Origin: JBBDWK01 sp040902885
GTDB taxonomy: Bacteria; Acidobacteriota; Terriglobia; Bryobacterales; Bryobacteraceae
NCBI GenBank assembly: GCA_040902885.1
Contig: JBBDWK010000018.1
Coordinates: 1-41,813 of the forward strand
Length of the DNA: 41,813 nucleotides
Direction: 5' to 3'
In this document: positions 33,657-41,768 of the stretch, piece by piece
Layout of the letters: each line of letters starts with the position of its first letter
Numbering within the stretch: position 1 is the first letter of the stretch
Position numbers and translations under genes: made by a program
Notes under the pieces: generated by a model
Databases searched by the model: none
Told to the model about the DNA's origin: nothing
What the model saw: only the letters and a program-made list of their open reading frames with translations

Positions 33657-34079
33657 ATGCTGGTGCTTGATGCGAACATTCTCATTCGCGCGGTTCTTGG
33701 CCAGCGCGTCCGGACACTTATCACGACATACGGCAACGCCGTCGAGCTTTTTGCTCCGGATGTAGCGTTCACGGAAGCCTGCGAGCATCTTCCAAAAGTG
33801 CTGGTGAAGCGGCGGACCCCAGTCGAATCAGGTATGGCCGTCCTTGAGTCGTTGGGCCAGGTCATCCAAGCGGTTGACTTTGAAACATATTCAGTATCTG
33901 AAGAAGCGGCGCGAAAGCGCCTTTTGGGCCGCGATCCGGAGGACTGGCCCGTACTGGCCACGGCTCTTGTTCTTAACTGCCCGATCTGGACTGAAGACAC
34001 CGATTTCTTTGGCTCGGGTATAGCCACTTGGACGACGGATCGCGTGGAACTCTTTCTCCAAGGCGCTGGTACCGGCTAA
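33657..34079 (+). CDS. PIN-domain toxin (VapC-like RNase)
   Basis: Toxin of 140 residues, intact. PIN family members cut RNA with a metal held by acidic residues; here these appear as D5 (LDANILIRAVLG), E40 (VAFTEACEHL), D96 (DPEDWPVLATAL) and D114/D116 (WTEDTDFFG). The order DPEDW-P-x-x-A is characteristic of the group. The ATG at 33657 begins 1 nt after the antitoxin stop, so translation is coupled; an upstream in-frame ATG at 33573 would overlap the antitoxin gene by 80 nt and is less likely. Target RNA unknown. It is a second, working counterpart to the broken pair at 6933-7525, though of a different antitoxin class. Confidence 0.88.
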   Translation: MLVLDANILIRAVLGQRVRTLITTYGNAVELFAPDVAFTEACEHLPKVLVKRRTPVESGMAVLESLGQVIQAVDFETYSVSEEAARKRLLGRDPEDWPVLATALVLNCPIWTEDTDFFGSGIATWTTDRVELFLQGAGTG

Positions 34080-34155
34080 GGACGAGCGCTGACTTGGTCC
34101 GCCGCAAGAAGCTCGAGTTTCACTTCGGCATCGCGTGATTGTCGACGCCCGGATG

Positions 34156-34196
34156 CTGCAGTGCTGCAGAGGGAACTTCTCTCGAACGGCTATAAT
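34156..34196 (+). promoter_or_regulatory. Candidate promoter with repeated CTGCAG
   Basis: A perfect TATAAT lies at 34191-34196, about 78 bp before the esterase ATG. No good -35 hexamer is found at 17 nt; the position is overlapped by two CTGCAG units 2 nt apart (34156-34161, 34164-34169). Such placement would suit a regulator that activates or blocks from the -35 side. This is inference from sequence only. Confidence 0.35.
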
Positions 34197-34273
34197 TAGG
34201 GGCGCCGGATCGCTCGCCCCTGAGCGCCGTTCCGGCTTCCGTATTTTGAAGACGTGCTTGAGGTGAATCGGTA

Positions 34274-35428
34274 ATGACACGACGTGAACTCGGAAAACTT
34301 GCCGGCACGGCCCTGCTTGCGAAGCCGGGCGCGGCCCAGGCTCAGGCATCCAACTATACCGGCGCGCTGGACGGTCTTGAAAGCAAGGTGGAGCTTCCCG
34401 CGTTCGACCCCGTGATCTACTCGCGGGCGCTGTACGAATCGGCGCCCTTGCGGCTGGCGTTTCAGGCCAAGAATCGGAGGCAGGCCGAAGCCTGGCAGAA
34501 GAAGCTTCGCGCGAAGACCGTCGAGCTGTTGGGCGGCTTTCCCTCCACGCGGACGCCGCTTGCACCGCAGACGCTCGAGGTGCGCGAGTTCCCCGGCTAC
34601 CGTCGCGAAAAGTTCGTCTTCGAGAGCGCTCCGGGAGTGCGCGTGCTTGGGTATCTGCTGACACCGGCGAAGGGCAGCGCGCCCTTCGCGTCCATGGTCT
34701 GTGTGCCCGGGCACGGGCGGGGCGTGGACGATATCGTCGGAATCGACGACAAGGGCCGGGACCGGACCGATAAGGACGGCTACCAGCACGACTTCGCGCT
34801 TCAGGTGGTGGAGCACGGCATGGCGGCAGTGGCCATCGAGCCTCTGGGCTTCGGCTGCCGCAGGGATCCGCGAGCGAAGCGGAGGGGTCTGGGAAACTCA
34901 TCCTGCCAGCCCTCGGCCGGCGCCGCGCTGTTGCTGGGGCAGACTATGATCGGGTGGCGCGTCTGGGACGTGATGCGCACCATCGACTGGATCGAGACCC
35001 GCAAGGAGCTGGATGCAAAGCGCGTGGGCTGCATGGGCATCTCCGGAGGCGGCACCTGCACGACCTTCGCCTCCGCAGTGGAGCCGCGCATCGCCGCGGC
35101 CATGATCAGCGGCTACCTGAACACTTTCCGCGACAGCATCCTGAGCCTCTCCCATTGCATCGACAACTATGTGCCCGGCATTCTCAACTGGGCCGAGATG
35201 TACGACGTCGCGGGGCTGATTGCGCCGCGGCCGCTGTTTGTGGAATCGGGTCACAAGGACAATATCTTTCCCATCGAAGCCAGTGTGAGCAGCTTTGAGC
35301 GCGTCAAGAAAGTCTACGAGGTCTTCGACGCCGCGGAGAAGGCCGAGCAGGAGACTTTTCCGGCGGCCCACAGCTTCCACGGAGTGAAAGGTCTGCCGTT
35401 CCTGGCGCGGCACCTGGGCGCCGCCTGA
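34274..35428 (+). CDS. Secreted alpha/beta-hydrolase, acetylxylan-esterase-like
   Basis: Exported hydrolase of 384 residues. The N-terminus MTRRELGKLAGTALLAKPGA has an Arg-Arg pair before a weakly hydrophobic stretch and AQAQ, which suggests a Tat signal. The catalytic set can be read: nucleophile Ser in MGISGGG (about residue 257), Asp in SGHKDNIFPIE, and His in AAHSFHGVKG. VCVPGHGRGVDD and MAAVAIEPLGFG fit the oxyanion and strand regions of the acetyl xylan esterase/dienelactone hydrolase group. It likely removes acyl groups from plant polysaccharide in the periplasm. Galactokinase follows 7 nt after its stop, implying one transcript for sugar use. The ribosome site TTGAGGTG is about 10 nt upstream of the ATG. 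Confidence 0.85.
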   Translation: MTRRELGKLAGTALLAKPGAAQAQASNYTGALDGLESKVELPAFDPVIYSRALYESAPLRLAFQAKNRRQAEAWQKKLRAKTVELLGGFPSTRTPLAPQTLEVREFPGYRREKFVFESAPGVRVLGYLLTPAKGSAPFASMVCVPGHGRGVDDIVGIDDKGRDRTDKDGYQHDFALQVVEHGMAAVAIEPLGFGCRRDPRAKRRGLGNSSCQPSAGAALLLGQTMIGWRVWDVMRTIDWIETRKELDAKRVGCMGISGGGTCTTFASAVEPRIAAAMISGYLNTFRDSILSLSHCIDNYVPGILNWAEMYDVAGLIAPRPLFVESGHKDNIFPIEASVSSFERVKKVYEVFDAAEKAEQETFPAAHSFHGVKGLPFLARHLGAA

Positions 35429-35435
35429 TTCCCGG

Positions 35436-36515
35436 ATGAAGCGCACTTTCCGTGCGCCGGGACGGGTCAACCTGATCGGCGAGCATACCGACTATAACCT
35501 TGGCTTCGTTCTTCCCGTGGCGCTCGATCTTGCTACCTGGATTACCGCCGAGCCTTCCACGGACGGCATGCTGCATGTTTTCTCCGAAGCGCGGAACGCC
35601 CGCCGCGCGTGGCCGGTGAGCGAGATTCCAGGACTCACGCGGGCGGGGCACTGGAGCGATTACGTGGCGGGCGTGGCGCAGCAGCTTGTGCGCCACGGAT
35701 ACGCCATCGAGCCGCAAAGGCTATCCATTCGCAGCACGATTCCGGAAGGCGCGGGACTCAGCTCTTCGGCCGCGCTGGAGGTGGCGGCGACCCTTGCCCT
35801 GTCGCGCGATCCGGCCCCGGCCGAGGTGGTGCGCATCGCGCACCGGGCCGAGGTCGAGTTCGTCGGCCTGCCTTGCGGCATGATGGATCAGTACGTTTCG
35901 GTGTACGGACACGAGAACAGCGCGCTCAAAATCGATTGCCGCAGCCTGACGCATGAGATTGTACGCTTGCCGCCAGGTGCGCTGATCCTGATAGTCAATT
36001 CCATGGTGAAGCATGAGCTGGGCAAATCCGCTTACGCACAACGGGTGGAGGAATGCAGGCAGGCGGCGGCCGCGCTGGGAGTCGCCAGTCTCAGAGACGC
36101 GACCATGGAACAGTTAGAGCGGATTCCGTTGCCCGATGCCATACTTCGGCGCGCGCGTCACGTGATTCTCGAAAACGGTCGCGTGCTGCGGTTCGTGGAG
36201 GCGAGCGGCGGACGGGATCTGCCCGGCATGGGGCGTCTGCTGCTCGAATCCCACCGCAGCCTGCGCGACGACTACGAGGTCAGCGCGGCGGAGCTGGACT
36301 TTCTGGTTGAGAAGGCAATGACCGTGGATGGGGTCTTGGGAGCGCGGATGACCGGCGGCGGCTTCGGCGGCTGCATCCTGGCGCTGCTCGGTCCCGATGC
36401 CGAGGCGCGCTTCAGGGAGACTATACAGCGGGAATACCGCAGGAAGTTCGGCCTCGATCCCGCGATCTATCCTTGCCGGCCCGCCGCGGGAGTGGGAGAA
36501 ATTCCGGCCGGGTGA
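35436..36515 (+). CDS. galK: Galactokinase
   Basis: Cytoplasmic GHMP kinase of 359 residues that phosphorylates alpha-D-galactose to galactose 1-phosphate with ATP, the first step of the Leloir pathway. The galactokinase signature FRAPGRVNLIGEHTDYNLGF is at residues about 5-24. The ATP loop is IPEGAGLSSSAALEVA, and GLPCGMMDQYVSVYG carries the catalytic Asp region. The C-terminal GHMP motif GARMTGGGFGGCILAL is complete. Length is a little under the 380-390 usual in enterics but normal for many phyla. It follows the esterase stop by 7 nt with no clear ribosome site of its own, pointing to translational coupling. galT and galE are not adjacent. Confidence 0.94.
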   Translation: MKRTFRAPGRVNLIGEHTDYNLGFVLPVALDLATWITAEPSTDGMLHVFSEARNARRAWPVSEIPGLTRAGHWSDYVAGVAQQLVRHGYAIEPQRLSIRSTIPEGAGLSSSAALEVAATLALSRDPAPAEVVRIAHRAEVEFVGLPCGMMDQYVSVYGHENSALKIDCRSLTHEIVRLPPGALILIVNSMVKHELGKSAYAQRVEECRQAAAALGVASLRDATMEQLERIPLPDAILRRARHVILENGRVLRFVEASGGRDLPGMGRLLLESHRSLRDDYEVSAAELDFLVEKAMTVDGVLGARMTGGGFGGCILALLGPDAEARFRETIQREYRRKFGLDPAIYPCRPAAGVGEIPAG

Positions 36516-36608
36516 GAGTTTTCGGCCTTTCGGGCTACTATTTGTTCAAATGTTCTCGGATGCTACGCGTCCATCGTTGCGGGACTGGAGGGCTATGGGC
36601 GCCACGGC

Positions 36609-37916
36609 CTACAATTTCATAGCCTCCAGTTTCCGGTAAAGCGTTTTCCTCTCGATTCCTAAAATCTTCGACGCCTTGCTCTTGTTGCCGCCCGTAGCGG
36701 CCAGCACCTTGCGGATCTGCTCCTGCTCCGCGCCGGCCAGAGTCTCCACGGCATGCTCGCGCGGATCCATGGATGCGAGCGTATCGCGGATGGCTTCGCC
36801 GTCGATCCGTTGCGGGCCGAGGATGGTGAGCCGCTCGATGGCGTGCTGGAGCTGGCGCACGTTGCCCGGCCAGGTGTGCTCCTCGAGCGCCTGAATGCCC
36901 GAGTCCAGAAGGCGGGCCTCGTTGCCGTAGCGCGCATTGTATTTCCGGAGAAAGAAGTGCGCCAGCAGGGGCACATCGCCGCGCCGCTCCCGCAGCGGGG
37001 GAAGCGCGAGACGCACCACATTGAGACGGAACCACAGGTCCTGCCGGAACTTGCCCTCATCCACCATCTTCTGCAGATTTCGATTGGTTGCCGCCACCAC
37101 GCGCACATCCACGGCCTTGGAACGCGGCGCGCCCAACTGGCGGATCTCACGCTCCTGCAGGAACCGCAGCAGCTTCAATTGAAAGTTCAGCTCAATCTCG
37201 CCGATCTCGTCCAGAAACACGGTTCCGCGATTGGCGGCTTCAAATACGCCGATGCGGTCGCGATCCGCGCCGGTGAACGCTCCTCTTACAGCGCCGAACA
37301 ACTCGCTTTCGAGCAGCGATGGCGCGATGGAGGCGCAATCCACGGCCACGAAGGGAAAACTGGCGCGGCGGCTGTGACGATGGACCATGCGCGCCACAAG
37401 CTCTTTGCCAGTGCCGGTCTCGCCTTCAATCAGAACCGTGGCGTCCGTGGGGGCGGCCTTCGAGGCGGTTTTATACACTTCCACCATCGCGCTCGAACTG
37501 CCGATCATCTCCGACTCGGGCAGCTCTTCCGCCTCGGCCTCTTCTTCGTCCTCTTCCCAGCCAGCTTCCGCCCGCTTCACCGCTTCCAGCATCCGGTCCA
37601 GGTCGAATGGCTTGGCGATGTAATCGAAGGCGCCGCCGCGCGTCGCGGCCATTACCGTTTCCATGCTGCCGCGCGCGGTCATGAGGATCACGGAGCACTT
37701 CGGATTGCGGCGCATGGCCGCATCCAGAACGTCCAGGCCGGTACGCTGGTCGATGTAGATATCCGAGATGACGATCCGGTAACAGCCTTCGGTAAGACGG
37801 TCAAGGGCTTCACTGGTCGATGAAACGGCATCCACCTGGTAGCCTTCCAGTTCCAGATGCGTGACGATGGTCGTGCGCACGGCCGGGTCGTCTTCCACCA
37901 GCAGCAGGCGTTCCAT
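36609..37916 (-). CDS. NtrC-family sigma-54-dependent response regulator
   Basis: Activator of 435 residues. The receiver domain (1-115) holds the acidic pair D9/D10, phosphoacceptor D52 (VISDIYID) and K102 (YIAKPF). An unusual acidic linker (EEDEEEAEAEELPE, about 121-134) follows. The AAA+ domain has Walker A GETGTGKE (165-172), the sigma-54 contact loop GAFTGA (212-217), and Walker B GTVFLDEIGE. The C-terminal Fis-type helix-turn-helix is complete (GGNKSKASKILGIERKTLYRKL). It should be phosphorylated by the kinase encoded just upstream, whose TGA overlaps this ATG by one base (TGATG). Target promoters are unknown; no sigma-54 site was found in the window. Confidence 0.94.
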   Translation of the reverse strand: MERLLLVEDDPAVRTTIVTHLELEGYQVDAVSSTSEALDRLTEGCYRIVISDIYIDQRTGLDVLDAAMRRNPKCSVILMTARGSMETVMAATRGGAFDYIAKPFDLDRMLEAVKRAEAGWEEDEEEAEAEELPESEMIGSSSAMVEVYKTASKAAPTDATVLIEGETGTGKELVARMVHRHSRRASFPFVAVDCASIAPSLLESELFGAVRGAFTGADRDRIGVFEAANRGTVFLDEIGEIELNFQLKLLRFLQEREIRQLGAPRSKAVDVRVVAATNRNLQKMVDEGKFRQDLWFRLNVVRLALPPLRERRGDVPLLAHFFLRKYNARYGNEARLLDSGIQALEEHTWPGNVRQLQHAIERLTILGPQRIDGEAIRDTLASMDPREHAVETLAGAEQEQIRKVLAATGGNKSKASKILGIERKTLYRKLEAMKL

Positions 37917-39769
37917 CAGTTGTGTTCCGCCGCCGCCGCGGAGAGCTGTGCGGGAAGGATCAGAGTGAAGCGCGAGCCTTCGCCGGGCCGGCTGAAAACG
38001 TCGATCCTGCCTGCATGTTGAGAGACGATCTGTTCCACGATGGAGAGCCCGATGCCGGTGCCCGCTTCTCCGGACTCCTCGGCCTTGCGTGTCCGATAGA
38101 AACGCTGGAAGATGCGGCTCACCTCCTTTTGATCCATTCCCATGCCCTGGTCTTCGATGCAGAGGTGCAGATGCTCGCCGCGATGCGCGGCGGATACTGT
38201 TACGGTCGTCTTTGGAGGTGAATACTTCACGGCGTTCGTCAATAAATTATAAACCGCGTATTCCATCAGCTCCCGGTCGCCCGAGAGTAGGGACAGGGGA
38301 AGCGTCTCGGTATGGATGCCGATCTGCTTGCGGCCGGCCACCGGAAGGACTCGCTCCACGCAGGTTCGGATCAGCTCGGGCGCGGCGAATTGTTCCTTCT
38401 TGAGCTCCAGCCCGCCGGCCGAGAGCCGCTCCACGCTGAGGAACACTTCAATCATTTTGCCCAGCCGCTTCGACTCGGAATGGATCAGGTCCGCGATCTG
38501 TTTGCGTTTCTCCTCGGGAAGGGCGTAGCGGCCCATCAGCTCGCTCGATCCCTGTATGGCCGTGAGCGGCGTGCGCATCTCGTGAGTCACGAAGTGCATG
38601 GCGTGCCGGTAGCGCTGACGCTCGCTCTCGGAATCCTCCAGCCGGAGCCGGACCACGAAATGCTGATACGCCGCGGCCAGCACCACCGCCGTCCACACCG
38701 AAGCGAGAGCGGGCGCGAACGGGAACACGATTCCCTGCGTGAACGCGAAGTACGGCCCGGCGTGCGCCACGGCAAGCAGGCAGACCGCCATCGCGTTCGA
38801 CCGCCATCCCGACCCCCACGCGAAGATTGCGCCCGAAGCCAGCACCAGCGCCAGACTGACCGCTAGCACGGACCAGGCCGGCGCCACCGTGAAGAAGTTC
38901 TGCTGGGCGATGGTCTCGAAGGCGTGCGCGTGAATCTCCAGGCCTGACATCGGCACGCCGTAGGAATAAGGCGTCATCAACCGGTCGCGCGCGGCGGTCT
39001 GCGCCGTAATGCCGGCGAACACGGTCTTGCCCGAGAACTCCGCCGCCAGACTCTCGTCGGCACGTAACTGCCGCAAGGTAATCTCGGGTATATCCCGGTC
39101 CGGCGGAAGATAGCGAATGAGAAGAGAGCGATTGTTCCGGTGCGAGGCGGGAATGACGACTTCGCCCACGCGAAGGTTCTCGGGCGATTCCAGAATGTCG
39201 GCGCCGCGCGAGACGCGGAACGCTTCGAGCGCCAGCGCCCAGTACCGCTGCCTTCCCGCTACTTTCGCCAGCAGGATCTCACGGCTTACGGCATCGAGCG
39301 GATCGGGATCGGCGTGGACGTGGCCCACCGCGCGGGCCCACTTAGCAAAGCGTGGAATCGGTTCCTCCCAAAGAGGCTGCGCGCCCGCTATATCGGACGC
39401 CAATACCAGCCCCGGAATGGATCGAAACGCGGCCTCCAGGCGTTCGTCCGACTCCGGGTCGCTGTCCTCGGCCAGAATCAAGTCGACGACCACCGCGCGT
39501 GGCGAAGCTTTGGCCACCCGGTCAAGCCCTTCAGCCAGCGCCCGCCTGAGCCCGCGCAGGCCGCCGGCTTCGCGATAGGACTCTTCGTCCACCGCCAGCA
39601 GGATGGCTTCGGTTGGCTTGACCACGGGCTTGTAGAGGCGGAACCAGAAATCGTAGGCGTCGTTGTCGATCTGGGTGGCGAACGAGGTCCAGCTCGTCAC
39701 CGTTGCGATGGCGAACGCCGCGGCGAGTAAAGCGCAATACTCCAGTTGCTGCCGGCCCGGGCGGCGCAT
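37916..39769 (-). CDS. CHASE2-domain sensor histidine kinase
   Basis: Membrane kinase of 617 residues. A first helix (LLAAAFAIATVTSWTSF) precedes a periplasmic CHASE2 domain (about 30-290) with ILLAVDEESYREAGG, PRAVVVDLILAEDSD, LLIRYLPPDRDIPEITL and GKTVFAGITAQTAARDRLMTPY. Three more helices follow (about 298-375). The cytoplasmic part has a HisKA dimer helix with the phosphorylated H396 in FVTHEMRTPLTA, then a HATPase domain with N box (YNLLTNAVKYSP), G1 (EDQGMGMD), F box (FQRFYR) and G2 (GTGIGLSI). CHASE2 senses an unknown extracytoplasmic signal. The gene starts 3 nt after the peptidase gene ends and runs into the response regulator. Confidence 0.93.
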   Translation of the reverse strand: MRRPGRQQLEYCALLAAAFAIATVTSWTSFATQIDNDAYDFWFRLYKPVVKPTEAILLAVDEESYREAGGLRGLRRALAEGLDRVAKASPRAVVVDLILAEDSDPESDERLEAAFRSIPGLVLASDIAGAQPLWEEPIPRFAKWARAVGHVHADPDPLDAVSREILLAKVAGRQRYWALALEAFRVSRGADILESPENLRVGEVVIPASHRNNRSLLIRYLPPDRDIPEITLRQLRADESLAAEFSGKTVFAGITAQTAARDRLMTPYSYGVPMSGLEIHAHAFETIAQQNFFTVAPAWSVLAVSLALVLASGAIFAWGSGWRSNAMAVCLLAVAHAGPYFAFTQGIVFPFAPALASVWTAVVLAAAYQHFVVRLRLEDSESERQRYRHAMHFVTHEMRTPLTAIQGSSELMGRYALPEEKRKQIADLIHSESKRLGKMIEVFLSVERLSAGGLELKKEQFAAPELIRTCVERVLPVAGRKQIGIHTETLPLSLLSGDRELMEYAVYNLLTNAVKYSPPKTTVTVSAAHRGEHLHLCIEDQGMGMDQKEVSRIFQRFYRTRKAEESGEAGTGIGLSIVEQIVSQHAGRIDVFSRPGEGSRFTLILPAQLSAAAAEHN

Positions 39770-39772
39770 CTT

Positions 39773-41041
39773 TTATTTCTGGCGCGGCTTGGCGAGGGCG
39801 CGCTCGATCTCGTCCGGATCCGTTGGAAGCGCCGCGCTCAGAATTTTGGCGCCGTTCTTCGTTACCAGCACCATATCCTCTATCCGCACTCCTATGTTCT
39901 CGTCGGGAATATAAATCCCCGGCTCCACTGTGATCACCATACCTTCTTCCAGCGGCAGGGTGGGGTCGTAAGCGTCATGCACCTCAAGGCCGACATGGTG
40001 CCCCACGCCGTGCGTAAAATACTTGCCCAGCGGGTTCCCGTGCTTGTCCTTGCCATGTGAATCGATGTAATCATACGCCACTTTATAGATGCTGTTGGGC
40101 GTGGTCTTGCCGATGGTCATGCCCGGCTTGACGGCGGCGATGGCGGCCTTCTGTGCGCCGAGAACGATCTCGTAGATCTCCCGCTGGCGCTCCGTGAACT
40201 TGCCGCCGACTGGAACGGTGCGCGTGATATCGCTCGCGTAACCCGCGCACTCCGCGCCCACGTCCATCAGCAGCAGCTCTCCCTTGTCCATGCGGCGCGA
40301 GTTCTTCGAATAATGCAGTGTGACCGCGTTCGGCCCGCTGCCGACAATAGGCGAGTAGGCGTGCCGCTCGCAGCCTTCCTCAAAGTAAACCGCGCCCATG
40401 GTGGTGGCGATCTGATACTCGTACATCCCCGCGGCGGCGCGCCGCCAGGCCGCACGGTGGGCCTCCATTGTCAGGTCGGTGGAGCGCTGAATCAGAGCGA
40501 TCTCTTCCGGCGACTTCTTCATCCGCAACTTTGCGATCTGGTTGGCGGCATTTGAAATCTCGCGCAGCGGCGCCAGCGCCGCGAGCCTGGCCGAGGCGGG
40601 ATGGTCCTGCAGCTTGTAGAGCTTCGGATAGCGTTCCAGCAGGCGGCGCAACTCGGTCTCCATCCGCTCGGCTGGCATTACGGTTTCAAAGCCGGTGCTG
40701 CGTGCGACGGCGGAGTCTTCGGGATCGGCTTTCGGGCCGGTCCACTTCTCCTGCTCGGGGCTGCGCCTGGGGATGAACAGAATTTCGTTAGGCTGCGCAT
40801 CGGCCGCGGGCGACAGCACCAAAATTGCACCGGGTTCCCGCCAGCCGGTCAGATAGTAGAAGTTCGGCTCCTGGATGAATCCGGTGGTCGAATCCCCGGC
40901 TTCCTTTTCGGTGTTGCCGAACAGAACGGTGATGCCTTCCGGGAGCGCCTTGCGCAGCTCGTCACGCCGCGTTTTATGAACGTCCGCCAGGCAGGATACC
41001 GGTGCGACCGATATCGCCAGGAAGACCCAAAACAACTTCAT
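39773..41041 (-). CDS. Secreted Xaa-Pro aminopeptidase (M24B)
   Basis: Exported metallopeptidase of 422 residues that removes an N-terminal residue before proline. A signal peptide (MKLFWVFLAISVAPVSCLA) may carry a weak lipobox. The N-terminal creatinase-like domain (FYYLTGWREPGAILVL) is followed by the pita-bread domain. Metal ligands: the two Asp in LLMDVGAECAGYASDITR, His in HGVGHHVGLEVHD, Glu in VITVEPGIYIP and Glu in VRIEDMVLV, so the enzyme should be active with two Mn or Co ions. Most PepP proteins are cytoplasmic; the signal peptide is a feature of the periplasmic group. First gene of the operon with the kinase and activator (3-nt gap). Confidence 0.92.
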   Translation of the reverse strand: MKLFWVFLAISVAPVSCLADVHKTRRDELRKALPEGITVLFGNTEKEAGDSTTGFIQEPNFYYLTGWREPGAILVLSPAADAQPNEILFIPRRSPEQEKWTGPKADPEDSAVARSTGFETVMPAERMETELRRLLERYPKLYKLQDHPASARLAALAPLREISNAANQIAKLRMKKSPEEIALIQRSTDLTMEAHRAAWRRAAAGMYEYQIATTMGAVYFEEGCERHAYSPIVGSGPNAVTLHYSKNSRRMDKGELLLMDVGAECAGYASDITRTVPVGGKFTERQREIYEIVLGAQKAAIAAVKPGMTIGKTTPNSIYKVAYDYIDSHGKDKHGNPLGKYFTHGVGHHVGLEVHDAYDPTLPLEEGMVITVEPGIYIPDENIGVRIEDMVLVTKNGAKILSAALPTDPDEIERALAKPRQK

Positions 41042-41053
41042 TTCTTAAGTATA
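41042..41053 (-). promoter_or_regulatory. Leaderless-type -10 element for the peptidase operon
   Basis: On the minus strand TATACT (41053-41048) is followed by TAAGAA and then ATG. This puts the A of the start codon about 7 nt after the -10 hexamer, the place where transcription normally begins, and no ribosome site is seen upstream of the ATG. A leaderless mRNA is therefore likely. The -35 region (near CTCCAC) is poor. Confidence 0.45.
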
Positions 41054-41129
41054 GGCGCGGACGGTGCTAAGTGGAGCTTGCCAGGCATAGACGATTCTCG
41101 GGAGGAATTTGAAAGGCCCCGGTCATGTA

Positions 41130-41552
41130 ATGATGGCAAACGTGAAAGCGTTGCTTGATCGGGTTCCGGGTCTCGCTGATCTGGTTCAGTGGTGCAATGG
41201 CTGGCCGTCGTTTCATGATGCAGAGATTGTACGCCTGGATTTGAGGCGCAGAGGTCTGTCTCAACTCGTTGTCTACGCGCTGGGTGGAGCACGGCCTGAT
41301 GTTGGCCCGCGTGCAGATCCGAAATACTCTGTGCCTCCTGAGGACGTGATCATCACGTTCGTCCTCGAAGATATTGACGATCTTGATCTTTACCAGTTCA
41401 GTTCTCAGAATGTAGTGTTTTCGCTGTCATTGGAGGCGACAGCAACTGGACTGCGAATCACAATGCAGCCCTGCTACGGGTTGGCTGGTACCATCGACGC
41501 CCAGAAGATCAGCATAAAATTCAGTCCCGGCAAACCCAAATCCGATGAATGA
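41130..41552 (+). CDS. Imm50-like immunity protein, orphan
   Basis: Small cytoplasmic protein of 140 residues. WCNGWPSFHDAEIVRLDL near residues 20-40 matches the key block of the Imm50 family, and the rest is beta-strands (DVIITFVLEDIDDLDL, VVFSLSLEATATGLRI) of the expected kind. Imm50 members protect against toxins delivered by polymorphic toxin systems. No toxin or secretion gene is seen near it, so it may be an orphan that gives protection against other strains, or a domesticated relative. Start is unclear: ATG 41130 or 41133 fits the protein, but GGAGGA at 41101 lies just before TTG 41109 in the same frame, too close for good use. Confidence 0.65.
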   Translation: MMANVKALLDRVPGLADLVQWCNGWPSFHDAEIVRLDLRRRGLSQLVVYALGGARPDVGPRADPKYSVPPEDVIITFVLEDIDDLDLYQFSSQNVVFSLSLEATATGLRITMQPCYGLAGTIDAQKISIKFSPGKPKSDE

Positions 41553-41600
41553 AACTAGTGCAGTGCGTCCGAAATCGTGGCGTTTATTGATCCCGCGAAA

Positions 41601-41679
41601 CCGCTTGCTGGCGCGCGCGGCTCGGAAACACGACCGCGTGTTTGCAACCAGTTACTGAGCCGCGACCGCAAGGGAGCGG
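41601..41679. repeat. GC-rich hairpin repeat, copy 3, degenerate
   Basis: Right arm at 41657-41679 (GAGCCGCGACCGCAAGGG followed by AGCGG) carries the family core seen at 3613 and 23373. The left arm at 41601-41623 pairs with it at 18 of 23 positions. The loop is 33 nt rather than 6-17, so this copy is drifting. It is in the intergenic DNA after the Imm50-like gene. Confidence 0.65.
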
Positions 41680-41768
41680 ATTCTACGGCGATTGGATAAT
41701 CCGCATTCTGCGTGCCGCACTACACTAGCTCGCTGCCACTTCGGCTCGCTCTTTAGACTTTTGGCTCG

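Noticed and set aside
36516..36608. Possible terminator between galK and the sigma-54 activator gene (GGCCTTTCGGGCT)
   Set aside because: The arms do not pair beyond three bases and there is no following T-run on either strand.
41042..41108. A TGGCA...TTAGC string considered as a sigma-54 promoter of the peptidase operon
   Set aside because: The GG to GC distance is 15 nt and must be 12; no other -24/-12 match was seen.
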